From Draba incana (Eukaryota; Streptophyta; Magnoliopsida; Brassicales; Brassicaceae), in assembly GCA_963576765.1 (NCBI GenBank), contig OY755211.1, forward strand, positions 6,762,437 to 6,826,436: a stretch of 64,000 nt of DNA, written 5' to 3'. The position numbers and the translations under genes are program-made. A model generated the notes under the pieces. The model saw only the letters and a program-made list of their open reading frames with translations, had not been told where the DNA came from and searched no databases. Numbering within the stretch: position 1 is the stretch's first letter; each line of letters begins with the position of its first letter. Of the stretch, positions 9,294-20,650 are shown piece after piece.

Positions 9294-11843
9294 GATAGAA
9301 AGAGGCATATAAAAAGATGATTAAATTCTTTTTGTTAATGATGGTTGTTATATATATATATATATAAATCTTCAAGAGGGTTCTTAAAATAGTTTACAAG
9401 ACTCATTGTATAGGTTACTGAAAGAAATGAGAAATCTAGAATTTCCCTGTCTAGAATTTGCTTTATATTATTTTGTTGGGGTTGATCGATCGGACCAGAC
9501 TTAATTAGTTTTGGGATGCTACAATATGTGGTTAGGTTTTCATTTGGTAATCCCAACCCGGTTCATCCAGGTTTCGAGTAAGGGCGGGCGTTGGGGTTCA
9601 AGTTAGGGTTTTTTGGGTTTTCGGTACCAGGCTCATACGTCATATTCAAGGTATTTTCACTTTTGGATCGGGCTGGGGTCAGTTTCTTTCATGTTCGGTT
9701 CAGATCGGGTTCTATCCGTTACATGAAATGACCCAAACCTAGTTTCGAGTAAGTGTTTTAACTTTTAAGTGTTTTACAGATTTTAGTTAGTGTAATGCTG
9801 ATTAGTTTAAAAAATGGTTAGAACATGGAGAGAACAAAGTATGAGGTTGAGGCACTAAAATACACAAAGTCGACAAAGACACTGAAGCAGTACTTGATGC
9901 AGTTATTGACACATAACATAAGTGTGTTGTAGTGTTTGGTACACGATTCGCTACGGGCCTTGATACTAACGAGCCTTGAAGCATGCATGACTTGGAGAGC
10001 TATTAAGGTTTAGAGACATGAGTTTATACCTAGAGGCGTAAATTATAACATGCACACGCCTAGAATTATATTGTGAGATGCACTCATGTATGTGACGTTG
10101 TCCCATCATACAAGATTTGTATATCTATTGGTGGTAATTATCTATATATGAAGACTGTAGTTGTCAAGAAGACGGTGATGCACCTTTGATGCCGTTTGGT
10201 AGTCAAGCATGCAAGCTTGATACTTATTTTCTTAGTTAATTCATTTAAAAAAGAATGGCAGACATTGTAGTGCAGATACCATATGCATTTGGAATTGCAA
10301 TCTTATTCTATTGGATTATTTCTAGACGTCATTTTGGAAAGTAAAAAAAACCGAACCCTAATCAACAAATCTCTTTTATCTCAATTTACCCTATGTTTGT
10401 ACATATTTGTCACCCACACAAACTTATAGATCTAGCCACGAAACAACGCTTCCAGTTTGGTTGGAATTGGACAGGTCCAACTTGGCTCTAATAATAGATT
10501 TGGTATGGATAAGTTTTCAATTTTTAGAAATAAAAAGTTAAGAAAATATTTTAGATTCATGTGTTTGGCCTAATATATTATTTTCGCACTATTATATGAG
10601 TTGAAAATTTTCCTTTATTTATGTTTTTGAGTTTCAATTATTTGACTTAAACTATGTTTTTAATGTCTATAAATATTTGAATTTGCTTTTGATATTCATA
10701 GATTATTTTTATAGTATTCATTATAGATATTATTTTATGTTTACTTTAAATTGTGATTATATATGCATTATATACTGAAATTTTGTACTTTGAAACTTTT
10801 CTTTACGAAAAAGAAAAATCGTATTGTTCTTACATAACCAACCGTGTATATGTTTATACCCTATATAGTATTCTATTGTACATCTAGCATATATCATATT
10901 TTAAAACATTACTAGTTAGAGTTAAATAATATTTATATGTTTAATATCCTGATATGAGATTTGAATTGATATACTACTAACATCGTGTCTTTGAATTAAA
11001 ATTTTTAGACGTGTTTTTGTTGTCGACCAAGGATTATATATTTTATGTATATGAAATAAGTGATGGGGAGATCTCAAGCTCATGATGGGAAAGACATGAT
11101 GCAAGCTATAAACAAATGAGACGATACAAGGGATAAGGGATCCATAATTATTCACAAACACACACACACTTATAAAACTAGCCTACTCTTTGTTGTCTCC
11201 AGACTCAAATATTACTTGTATTTTGTCACTTTCTACATCTGAACTCAATGCACACCCAATTCATTGTTTAATCTCTTGCTTGGAAATTTTTTTTATTTTG
11301 CCTAGCACTAAAATAGAAGAAGGGAAAAGGGAGAAGGGGTCCAAAATTAGTCACACACACACACACATTCTTAAGCCCCGATGAGAACTCCTCACTAGTG
11401 ACTCATGATAAAGGCCGAAGCGTTATGATCCCCTATGAGTGGGGATTTGAAGACGTTCATTTTCCTGACACAGCCATGGCTAGAGGTGGCAAATATCAAA
11501 AGCCTTGAATATTTTGACTTTAATAGTAATTCTTTAGAACCTTTTTGTGGTAGCAGTTGATAATCCAACTAGCAATGTGTTTTGAACCAGATATCTTCCT
11601 TGAACAAATGTTGTCAAGTTTTCCAAGATGATTTCAGAAAGATTATGTTTTAATCTGCAGACCATGAGCTTAGATATCATCTTACATAGGATGTATATCT
11701 AGGGCGATAATCAGTGATTTTTAGGCTCCAAGAAGCTTGGGGTTATTCTACGAGGTCCATGAGGTATGTTAGGCTTCATATAGAAGATACAATAGGCTAT
11801 CTTAGCGGTTAAGGAAAGGTAATCACTGATTGTTGCATTTTAG
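9294..11843. other. AT-rich intergenic region without a supported gene
   Basis: No ORF with a recognisable domain on either strand. Visible structure: a (TA)n run near 9348-9367, a degenerate GGTTCGGGTT-type low-complexity stretch at about 9555-9740 of a sort common in plant intergenic TE debris, and short (CA)n runs near 11158-11171 and 11354-11367. Short open frames (for example about 10256-10345) have no recognisable homology. Confidence 0.6.
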
Positions 11844-12101
11844 GGCTGCATCTGTGATGAGGACATCAGTGAACCAGAAGAAACCAGCTCCGAGACATCC
11901 AATGAACCGGCTGAAGAACCAGGCATCACAAGCATGAATCACTTGCCCAAGACAAGAGCAGGAGCTAGAAAGCTAAGGGACAAGTTCATAGCATCAGTCC
12001 AAGAGTATATGGATCAAGAAGACTTAGAAGATCAAGACAAGTCCAAACTTGGACGTGAAGCTCAACAAGAATACCCGGCCGGCCGAGTCCAAACCGCCTA
12101 A
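11844..12101 (+). pseudogene. Ty3/gypsy polyprotein C-terminal fragment
   Basis: Open frame of about 85 codons preceded by a stop at 11841-11843. It is acidic, then has the KTRAGARKLRDKF block and a coiled EYMDQEDLEDQ tail. This matches the TRA(R/G)A(K/R)KL-type tail found at the C-terminus of many plant Ty3/gypsy polyproteins just before the 3' LTR. No integrase or RT remains upstream. A plausible 5' splice site (AAGGTACGT) follows at about 12112. It is a small degenerate fragment, identified from memory of the family. Confidence 0.5.
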
Positions 12102-12661
12102 ACTAAAGGATAAGGTACGTATTTGAATTGAAATAAATGTGAGATCTTTTCCTTGCAGGTTCGTCAATCAGTTCAGCTAGATTAAGAAAGTAGTTTAATG
12201 CCTTGTAATCTTTACATTTATGTCTTTATTTTCGCAATTAGTTGTTAGGCCCTTTTGGTCTTTTAGCACTTGGTGTATTAGGGTTCAAAGAGCTGCCTAG
12301 ACAATTATATAAGGTCTCATTTAGCAGCAGTGTATTTTCACCAAACTATTAATAAAATCGGCAGTTTCTTCTCTAAGAACACTCTAAAAACGTTTTCTAA
12401 GCTTTCCTTGGTGTGAAACCTTTGGCGACCTTGAAGACTCTTGTATTATCACAAACTATCTTCATAAGTTTGTGTGGCGACTTCATCCCATCCCTTCCAC
12501 GTCTTCACCAGCCTAGAAGAGCCCCTCCGGCTCGCTTGTCTGGTTCCATACTTCCACATCACTCCGCCCACCCGACCAGCCTTGTTGAGAGAGCCCCTCT
12601 GGCCCAACAGCAAGCTCCATTCCACCGTGAGATAGCTCCTTAAACAGGCCATCTTACATCA
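12102..12661 (+). repeat. Probable LTR of a Ty3/gypsy element
   Basis: The right boundary is clear: TTACATCA followed by TTTGGTATCAGAGC, a primer site. A TATA-like TTATATAAGG lies at 12305-12314, about 350 bp before the end, suiting a U3/R boundary. The left boundary is not determinable because no second copy is present, so I set it at the end of the pol frame. GC-rich R/U5-like sequence fills 12480-12640. Confidence 0.6.
12305..12314 (+). promoter_or_regulatory. TATA-like element in the LTR
   Basis: TTATATAAGG inside the probable LTR, with a pyrimidine-rich region and CA-type initiators about 30 bp downstream. Confidence 0.4.
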
Positions 12662-12663
12662 TT

Positions 12664-12675
12664 TGGTATCAGAGC
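12664..12675 (+). other. tRNA-iMet primer binding site
   Basis: TGGTATCAGAGC, complementary to the 3' end of initiator tRNA-Met, two bases after the LTR end. It shows that this LTR served as a 5' LTR, although pol-derived sequence also lies on its left. Confidence 0.85.
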
Positions 12676-12726
12676 TGATAGGCTCCTAATCAGGTGTACT
12701 CTACCCTTTGCTTTTTTCGCTTTTGA

Positions 12727-13075
12727 AATTTAGGGATTTTGAAATTTATGGATTTTAGGGATTTAGGATTTTAGGAATTTAGGGATTTAGGCAATTTGAG
12801 ATTTAGGCATTTTGAGATTGAGGGATTTAGGGATATAGAGATTTAGGAATTTAGGATTTTAGGGATTTAGGCATTTTGAGATTAAGGCATTTTGAGATTG
12901 AGGGATTTAGGGATATAGAGATTTAGGGATTTATGGATTTAGACATTAAGGGATTTAGGGATTTGGGGATTTAGATATTTAGGGTTTAGGGATTTAGGGA
13001 TTTAGGTGTTTAGGGAATTTGTGGATTTTGAAATTTAGGGATTTTGGGATTTTGGAATTTTGAGTTTTAGGGAAA
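12727..13075. repeat. Telomere-like array, GGGATTTA type
   Basis: About 350 bp of degenerate 8-bp units (TTTAGGGA), with interruptions such as GAGATTTAGG and TTTTGAGATT. It is one base longer than the plant telomere unit TTTAGGG. It starts about 50 bp after the primer site. Confidence 0.85.
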
Positions 13076-13190
13076 TAAGTTCGATTTTAAGATGTATTAC
13101 TTGTTCTCAAGATTAATGAGTTTACAAAATAAAGATTTTTTTAGATTTCGTAATATTTATAATTTTATAGATTATTAATATTGATTTAAA

Positions 13191-13503
13191 ATACCTAAAT
13201 CCTTAAATCCCTAAATTCCTAAAATTCTCTAAATCCCTAAATTCCTAAAATTCAATAAATCCATAAATCCCTAAATCTCTAAATCTCTAAATCCCTAAAT
13301 TCCTAAAATTCTCTAAATCCCTAAATTCCTAAAATTCAATAAATCCCTAAATCCCTAAACCTCTAAATCCCTAAATTCCTAAAATTCTATAAATCCCTAA
13401 ATTCCTAAAATTCAATAAATCCCTAAATCCCTAAATCTCTAAATCCCTAAATTCCTAAAATTCTATAAATCCCTAAATCCCTAAATTTCTATATTCCTAA
13501 AAT
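13191..13503. repeat. Telomere-like array, inverted (CCCTAAAT type)
   Basis: About 310 bp of the complementary unit (TAAATCCC), arranged in a higher-order block of about 55-60 bp: CCTAAATTCCTAAAATTC(T/A)(C/A)TAAAT recurs five or more times. It is separated from the opposite-strand array by a 115-bp AT-rich spacer, so the two could fold into a long imperfect hairpin. Confidence 0.85.
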
Positions 13504-13829
13504 TCTCATAATCAATCACAAAAGCACAAAATTTGTTCTTCTAATCTGAAATGCATAATAATCCTAATCTATGAAATTTTTTTTATCAAGACCAAATTTC
13601 AAAAAAACTTTAAAAACATCACAAACTTACATTGGTATGTTGAATTCGTGATGGAGGATGAGGATTGGAATGAATTCGGCGGTGTATGTGCGTTTTCCGG
13701 CAAAGAAAAGTTTTTTTTCTTCTATTTCTCCGTTCTGGCGTCGGGAAGAAGAAGAGACAGTTTTTATTCAGGTATTCCGACGGAATTCGGCACCTTTTCG
13801 ATGATCACGAGGAGATTGGCGGTATAAAA

Positions 13830-14021
13830 AACTTCCGTCGGAAATCCATGGGGAATTTACGACGGAATTCTGACGGAATTTGTTTTTAATTTATTTTATT
13901 TCCTCGGTTAAAAAAATTGGTTTTAAATTTATTTTATTTTTAACCGAGGTAATAAAATAAATTTAAAACAAATTTCGTCGGAATTCCGTCGTAAATTTCC
14001 CACGGATTTCAGACGGAAGTT
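13830..14021. repeat. Large palindrome near the left end of element C
   Basis: An imperfect inverted repeat with arms of about 90 bp. Both arms carry AACTTCCGTC, AATTTACGACGGAATTC, AATTTATTTTATT and CCTCGGTTAA in the same order. The centre is near 13925. The unit resembles the subterminal repeats of the neighbouring CACTA copies, extended into one long hairpin. Confidence 0.85.
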
Positions 14022-14195
14022 GTTTTTAATTTATTTTATTTTAATATTTTTGTCTTGTATTTTGTAAAATGTTTTTGCAAACTAAAAATTTTACTACATT
14101 GTACGTAATTAAAACATGTACCGTTGGAGATTACACCAACAAAAGAACGTTTATATTAATAATATCATGTAAAACACTAACATATATGGATTTAT

Positions 14196-15060
14196 TTTTT
14201 CTTCCTAAATAATTCTAAACTACTACGTCCCGCCCCAATTCCCGATGGTTTATCTTTTAGACTACTGTACGCACTATAACTCTCGTCAGAGTCAGGTTCG
14301 TATGTGTCTTCCACACGATTTTCCTTGTTTTCAGTATCCTCGACATACGAGTCTCCTTTAGTAGGAGTATCTTCATTACTGTTTTGTGGAGAAATAGAAT
14401 TTTCTTTAGTCCAAATCCCTTATATGTTTTGAAGCATAACGTATTGAACCTACAAAATAGGCAAATATGATGTAATCTATTCTTCATTTACTTAAATAAA
14501 ACATATTTCAAACTTACATTCCGCAATAAAACGAGTGACCCAACTCGGATATCAGGGCCAAAAACTGCGCGTTGACACACTTGTTTTCGAATATATCCAC
14601 CCATTCTCCAACTTGGATCCTACATCAACACATATTCATTTAAAGTTTTAAGCAACATAAATATCTATTAAATCATATTTAACATTATAATTACCAATTA
14701 CCTTTAAAATGACCATAGCGTCTCCCTCCTCAGTACACTTGTAACCATCAATAATTGCAATTACCTACTTAATTTAACAGAACCGATTATACATATTAAT
14801 TTCATATAAAACCTCTTGTACAATAAAACTCAATCTCACCTTACGAACAATGTCCAAATGATTTAAACCTTTATCAATAACTTCCAATTCAACAGACAAT
14901 GGAATTTCCAAGGGAAACTGCTGTAACCTCGCTGGAACAGTATAATACATTTTCATAAATGTGCCAACAAACAAAATCATTAGTACATTTGTTTCATGAT
15001 ATTCAACAAACTAAATATTGTACCTGTGTAACGTAGGTGTTCAACGAGATCTTCCGACAT
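14196..15060 (-). pseudogene. Captured HROB-like OB-fold gene in CACTA element C
   Basis: Five putative exons on the minus strand with plausible GT-AG borders: about 15060-15024 (starts MSEDLVEHLRYT), 14933-14842, 14764-14702, 14619-14518 and about 14453-14196. Exons 3 and 4 encode GDAMVILK, DPSWRMGGYIRK and FGPDIRVGSLVLLRN. This matches the strand pattern of the HROB OB-fold domain (homologous recombination OB-fold protein, once DUF4539): GDA.V.LKDP..., G.I...V, ...I.VGSVLLL..V. The last exon has an in-frame TAA soon after its start, then an acidic Glu/Asp/Ser tail. It sits downstream of the transposase gene, where TNPA is expected. The likely origin is transduplication of a host recombination gene. 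Assignment is from motif memory, without a search. Confidence 0.55.
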
Positions 15061-15456
15061 ACTGCAAAAAAACCAGTGGGTTTTTGATATAATGTTTTTG
15101 AAGTTCTGATGAAATAAAGAACTGTCCAACCGTATATATAATACTGGTGTCCGTCGGAAATCCGTCAGAATACCGTCGTAAAACGTCGGCATTTAATTCC
15201 AAAACCGTCAGAAATCCGTCCGGCCATCTTGCCGAAATTCTCCCTTACTGGATTCCGACGGATTTCCGATGGTCAGTCGGAAATCTGTCGGAAAATTTGC
15301 TAATTTTTTAAAAATAATTTGTGTGTTCCTTAATTGGATTTGATAATTAAATGCACAATATTGCAAATTTTGTCCTTCCTTGCAGTACATTAGCTTAGAG
15401 GGAACGCATAATTTTGAGAGGACAACATTCATAAGCAAACATTTATTCATAAAATA

Positions 15457-18400
15457 TTAATACAAATCTCCTGGGGAACCTTCACTAGGGATGGAGTCTG
15501 AATCGTCATCAAATTCTTCACGTGATTCCTCTTCGTCTGAATAAACTAGATCATCACCGATATGTGTGATATCAATAACAAAGTCAATGTTATCCATCTT
15601 CTCAACAAGTGACATTTGTATACTTCTCAATGGTAGTAGAGCATCATGTTCTGGAACTCCATATATTCTTTCTCTCGGGTTAGTTGGAGTTACTGTGATC
15701 CAAGGATCTGTACGATAGGCAACTCGAGGAAATGGAATGTAGCAAACCTATTAATAAATAGTTAATATTGTATATACATCAATAACAAAACCTATCGTAA
15801 TAGCATGTAGGAAAACCCATTATTGAATTGCTACCTGGCCCGATTGTGAAGCCAAGATAAATGGATCTTATTTTTGTAGTTTCCGTCTAGAATTTATCGA
15901 AATAACACCAAGAGGGTCAATTCGAACCCCACGACCATTACATGGATCATACCAATCGCACATAAACACAATGCACCTCAAGTCTAACATTCCTGCATCG
16001 CAGATTTCCAAGATTTCATTTAAAATGCCATAGTACACGGTATCACCTGATTGTGCCGAAATACCATAGTTTGAAGTTGACCTCCGTCGTCCTTCCTCAC
16101 GAATCCTAAACGAATATCCCCTAGTGCAAAACCTGGGATATGAAGTCGCGGTGCTGCGTAAACCATTAGCAAACTCCAGTAACAATGTCGGGAGAGATTT
16201 ACCACTTGTTAAACCTTCGGAAACCTAAAGAACGATATAAGTAAGAAATCATTAACATATAAACGTGAAAACCTGGAAAGCTTACAAGTAAGGAATTATA
16301 ATAAACTTACATAAAATTTCAACTACCCCGGGAATTTTTCATCTTTAAGACAGCAATTTCGGAATCTGTCTTATCAGGATGGTAAGTTTGTACTAGGGAC
16401 ATGTAAATCCTGTAACATAGCAAATGTGTGACCTCTTGTGCTGATAGTTTGCGTTTCTTTCCTTTTCCACTTACTCGACCAACTAGGGAAAATAACTTAG
16501 GTACAACCACGGGATACACTGCTTTCTCACCTCTATCATCATGTCGCGCCAGATGTCTACCCTTAGTCCGAACTACTGATGGAAAGTAGTATTCGGCAAA
16601 GTGTGACACTTCTTCATTTAGGCTTTGTGCAACAATAGATCCCTCAACCTTGCTCAAATTTTTAACTTTTTTCTTTAGGTGGAAAATGTAACGCTCGAAC
16701 AGATACATCCATCGGTATTGAACAGGGCCTCCTAATGCTGCTTCTCGTGGTAGGTGGATAGGAAGATGTTCTATAACGTCAAAAAAAGACGGTGGAAATA
16801 TCTTTACAAGATTACAAAGGAGGACAGGGATATTGGCCTCTAAATTACGGATACCGTGACATGTAAGTGTCCGTGAACATAAATCTCGAAAGAAAGCACT
16901 GACTCCTACAAACAAAAAGTAAACAAGTTGGTACATATATAGTAACAGTATATTAGTAAGAAACTCATGGTAGTATGCAATATACCTCCAATTGCTTGAT
17001 GGATGTCTTTTGGAAGAAGATAGGCAAATGCAAATGGAAGAAGACGCTGCATCACAATATGACAATCATGACTCTTCATTCCAATAAACTTCCCTTCTGT
17101 TGAGTCCACGCAATTACGTGGATTAGTTGCGTATCCGTTAGGAAATTTAACATATTTTTTTATCCATTCGAAAAAAATTTCTTTCTAACCAGCGTCTAAC
17201 AGGTACGCAGGCATCGACATTCTACCATTAGGCAAAACATGAAGAGATTCCCTTGAACAAATCAATGGCAAGTCTAACCTAGACTTCAAGTTGTCTTTAG
17301 TCTTCCCTGGGACGTTTAAAACGGTGTTCTTGATGTTATCAAAGAAATTCTTTTCCACATTCATGACATCTAGATTATGTCACAATAGATGGTCTTTCCA
17401 ATAAGGCAAATCCCAAAAAATACTTTTCTTGTGCAAATTGTGATGTTCCCCGCAACCGTCTATGAGGTGATGCCCATTACCCCCACAATCAGGAGTTCGC
17501 TCAACACCAAAATCTCTTAACTGTCCCAATATGCTGTGACCATCTATCTCAGGAGGTGGACCATGTAACACTGGTGCATTCTTTGTAAAATTTCTTCTAG
17601 ACCGACGATATGGATGATCCGCTGGTAAAAAACACCTATGGCAATCAAACAATGAAGTCTTCCTTCCGTGCTGCAATTGGAATGCTGAAGTATTGTCTTG
17701 GCAATAAGGACATGCCAATCTTCCATGCGTTGTCCATCCAGGTAACATACCGTATGCCGGAAAATCGCTTATGGTCCACATAAGAACGACACGCATGTTA
17801 AAATTCTGCTGCACTGAAACATCAAATGCCTCAACACCATGCTCCCACAACATCTGTAAGTCATAGATCAATGGTTAGAGGAATATACCGAGTGACCTTC
17901 TGGGATGATATGGGCCAGGAACTAGAATTGAGAGAAACAAAAACTCTCTACGCATGCATATAGATGGAGGCAAATGTAAGGGGTTACAATTACCGGCCAC
18001 AGTGAATATTGTCTTCCATGCTTTCCAAATGGGTTGAATCCATCAGTAGATAAGCCAAGGTATAGATTCCGTCGTTCATATACAAAATCCAGATATACTG
18101 ATTGAAAGTGTTTCTACGCTTCCGCGTCAGAAGGATGCGTAATCTCTCCATCTTGGCTATGCTCTGCATGCCATCTCATTGCCTTAGTTGTGCGTTCAGA
18201 TTGATACAGCCTCTTCAACCTCTCTGTTAATGGTAAATACCACATCCGTTTGAATGGAATCTTTACTCTGCCACTTGTGTCCTGGAATCGTGGTTTACGA
18301 CAAAATTTACATTTTTTCCGGTTCTCATCTTCTCTCCAGTATAATATTTCAGTTGTCGATGCACACATCTATTATCTGATAGGGCAAACCAAGACCAGAC

Positions 18401-18863
18401 ACAAGTTTCTGAACCTCGTAGTAAGATGCCGGTGATAGATTATTGCCGGGCAAAACATCTTTCACAAAATCAGCTATTGCATCAACACATTCTTCAGACA
18501 AATTGTAATCAGTCTTCATGTTCATCATCCTACTAGCAGAAGATAATGGTGAAAGACCTTCCCTACAACCGCTGTATAGTGGTTGCTTTGATGCGTCTAA
18601 CATATCAAAAAACCTTCGAGATTCTAGATTAGGTTCTTCAACCCTATCACCCTCATAACCACCCGACTGAAAATTCTCTCTATACGCATCGTTAACCATC
18701 GCAACCGTACTTACCCCAACATCTACTTCCGTTGTATGTTCTCCTACGCTATCCGCAAAATAAGGTTCATTATTACAACTACTACCATATTCATAATTGC
18801 TTTCTCCATGTAAAAATCAAACCTTATATCCATATCTATATAAGTGATTCCAAACATTAGGGA
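15457..18863 (-). pseudogene. TNPD-like CACTA transposase, element C (5' truncated)
   Basis: Collinear with the element A gene from its HHLY.GYK region onward. It lacks roughly the first 66 residues (the transposase-associated zinc region), which are replaced by TNPA sequence. Damage includes TGG-to-TGA just after GYKV (about 18820) and a frameshift after VCIDN (about 18360). Still recognisable are the TNP2/Transposase_21 core (FPAYGMLPGWTTHG, about 17700-17760), DUF4218 (SFFDVIEHLPIHLPREA, about 16720-16790) and DUF4216 (GISAQSGDTVYYGIL, about 15990-16070). The acidic tail DSDSIPSEGSPGDLY ends at the stop 15457-15459. Several introns separate the 3' exons. It would have encoded the catalytic DDE-type protein of the element. 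Confidence 0.9.
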
Positions 18864-19885
18864 CGCTCTCCTGAATCTCCCGAGCTACCGGATCCTGGAC
18901 GACACCATTCTTGTCGGTGTGTGTTGCTAGCAGAAGTTCCAAGTTGTTGGGATCCCGACCCAACTTCTTAGCCTGCAGTTGATAGATATTTATTTGATAA
19001 TATAAATGTATAAAACAAAAAAAAAAATTAAAAACCAAGACGTACATAAAAAACTTACCATATCCCTAGCCTTTGTCTTCTTGCTGGTAGCTCCAAGGTT
19101 GTGGGTGGAAAGTCCCTTGCCGTTGCGCTGGCTGTTCCGGTTGCTAGAGTGATATGTAGAGCTCTCCTTGGTAGCCTGTAGTTGCCAATAGGCGATGAAC
19201 CCGTTCCACAACTCCGGCTTCTCAACCATCTCCTTTGGCACCTCACCGAGTAGCCACTTATCCTTCCACTCGAACACCTTCTTCGAGTAGTGCAGTGCTG
19301 CATAAGAGTCGAATTCCCGCCTGACCAGAGCGGTCATGTGTGGGTCCCACCTAAATTCTTGCTGCAAAAAGAAAAATTAATTAAATATAAATAATAATAA
19401 TTTAAATGAAAGTAAAAATTATGAAAACAGATGACTTACCGCAAATTGGCGAAACCACATATCTTGATCCTCCAGTGGCATGGCGGTGTACGTCGCATAA
19501 GGACGGCTGAGCAAAGAGTTTTCCATCTTGTTGAGGGACTTCGAAATCCCGCTGCGAGAATCACCAAACCTACGGGAAAAATGTAACATTAGTCGCAATT
19601 AAATTAAATTTGTTAAAAAAAAAAACATAAATGAAACAAAAAACTTACCATCTGTCTCTACCGAGCTGGTCTGGATGGAGTCTAGTCAACCTCTCTCGTC
19701 CAGGAAGACCCATGAAGTCCTCGACGCTAATCTGCGTCGGTGCTGTGGTGGCTGCTGGTGTCACCGGCGTCTCTAGAGGTGTAGACGACGGTGTAGGTGC
19801 AGACGTCGAAGTCGAACGAGATCTACTCGGACGACGACGTGGTTGGCCGCTGCCAGATGCAGTGGCGAAACCACCGTAATCCCTA
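18864..19885 (-). pseudogene. TNPA-like gene of element A, fused to element C TNPD
   Basis: Plant transposase of the Ptta/En/Spm (Transposase_24) family. Exons on the minus strand: about 19882-19655 (DYGGFATASGSGQPRR, then a Pro/Ser/Thr-rich linker and RLTRLHPDQLGRDRW), about 19570-19441 (FGDSRSGISKSLNKME), 19363-19060 (EFRWDPHMTALVRREFDSY, KPELWNGFIAYWQ, NLGATSKKTKARDM) and 18972-18864 (KKLGRDPNNLELLLATHTDK, EIQES). Borders are GT-AG. The last exon stops being TNPA-like at QESVPN and passes straight into TNPD sequence VWNHLY, losing the TNPA C-terminus. A first exon further upstream was not identified. The family member TnpA binds subterminal repeats during transposition. Confidence 0.8.
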
Positions 19886-19979
19886 GATTTATATGATATT
19901 ATATTTTAAATATATGAAAAATCTATAATTATAAAAATATAATGGTTTAAAAAAACATTGGTTTAAATTTCAAAAATTC

Positions 19980-20190
19980 TAAAATTTAAAATTTAAAGTT
20001 TTATAAGGTTTTTAAATAGTGTTATAAGGTTTTTAAATAGTGTTATAAGGTTTTAAATAGTGTTATAAGGTTTTTAAATAGTGTTATTAGGTTTTTAAAT
20101 AATGTTATAAGCTTTTTGTAAAATGTTATAAGGTTTTTAAATAATGTTATAAGGTTTTTGTAAAGTTTTATAAGGTTTTTAAATAATGTT
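19980..20190. repeat. AT-rich short tandem repeat
   Basis: About nine degenerate copies of a 22-30 bp unit, GTTATAAGGTTTTTAAATA, in the 5' region of the element A TNPA gene. Confidence 0.75.
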
Positions 20191-20221
20191 ATATAGTTTT
20201 CCTAAATCTAAATACATAAAA

Positions 20222-20650
20222 TTGCTAAATTTATATATAAATTCAAAAATTAATTCATTATCTTAAAATTTCTAAATTTATATATAAATTCATTATATTA
20301 AAATTTCTTTATATATTTTTCCTAAATCTAAAAAATTTCTAAATTCATATATACATTCAAAAATTAATTCATTATCTTAAAATTTCTAAATTTATATATA
20401 AATTCATTATATTAAAATTTCTTTATATATTTTTCCTTAATCTAAAAAATTTCTAAATTCATATATACATTCAAAAATTAATTCATTATCTTAAAATTTC
20501 TAAATTTATATATAAATTCATTATATTAAAATTTCTTTATATATTTTTCCTAAATCTAAAAAATTTCTAAATTCATATATACATTCAAAAATTAATTCAT
20601 TATCTTAAAATTTCTAAATTTATATATAAATTCATTATATTATTCCTATT
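20222..20650. repeat. 114-bp tandem repeat, about four copies
   Basis: TAATTCATTATCTTAAAATT recurs at 20251, 20365, 20479 and 20593, an exact 114-bp period, with near-identical sequence between copies. It lies upstream of TNPA in element A. Confidence 0.9.

Larger units (their letters stand above)
13630..18863 (-). mobile_element. CACTA element C, both termini missing
   Basis: Minus-oriented CACTA remnant containing a decayed TNPD-like transposase gene (15457-18863), a second multi-exon gene with an OB-fold (14196-15060), and TTCCGACGGA-type subterminal sequence at 13830-14021 and about 15130-15300. No CACTACAAGAAA terminus is found at the left. The right end is fused to the TNPA gene of element A at about 18863. 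The left boundary is approximate. Confidence 0.7.

Noticed and set aside
9555..9740. GGTTCGGGTT-type stretch as a structured repeat or CRISPR-like array
   Set aside because: Units are irregular with no constant spacing; this is a common degenerate sequence in plant intergenic DNA.
10256..10345. Short ORF with a hydrophobic stretch (VQIPYAFGIAILFYWIIS)
   Set aside because: It slightly resembles an ABC-transporter membrane segment, but at 29 codons and with no flanking homology it is not supportable.
11378..11508. Open frame with SVMIPYEWGFEDVHFP
   Set aside because: About 45 codons with no recognised family and no start or splice context; may be TE debris.
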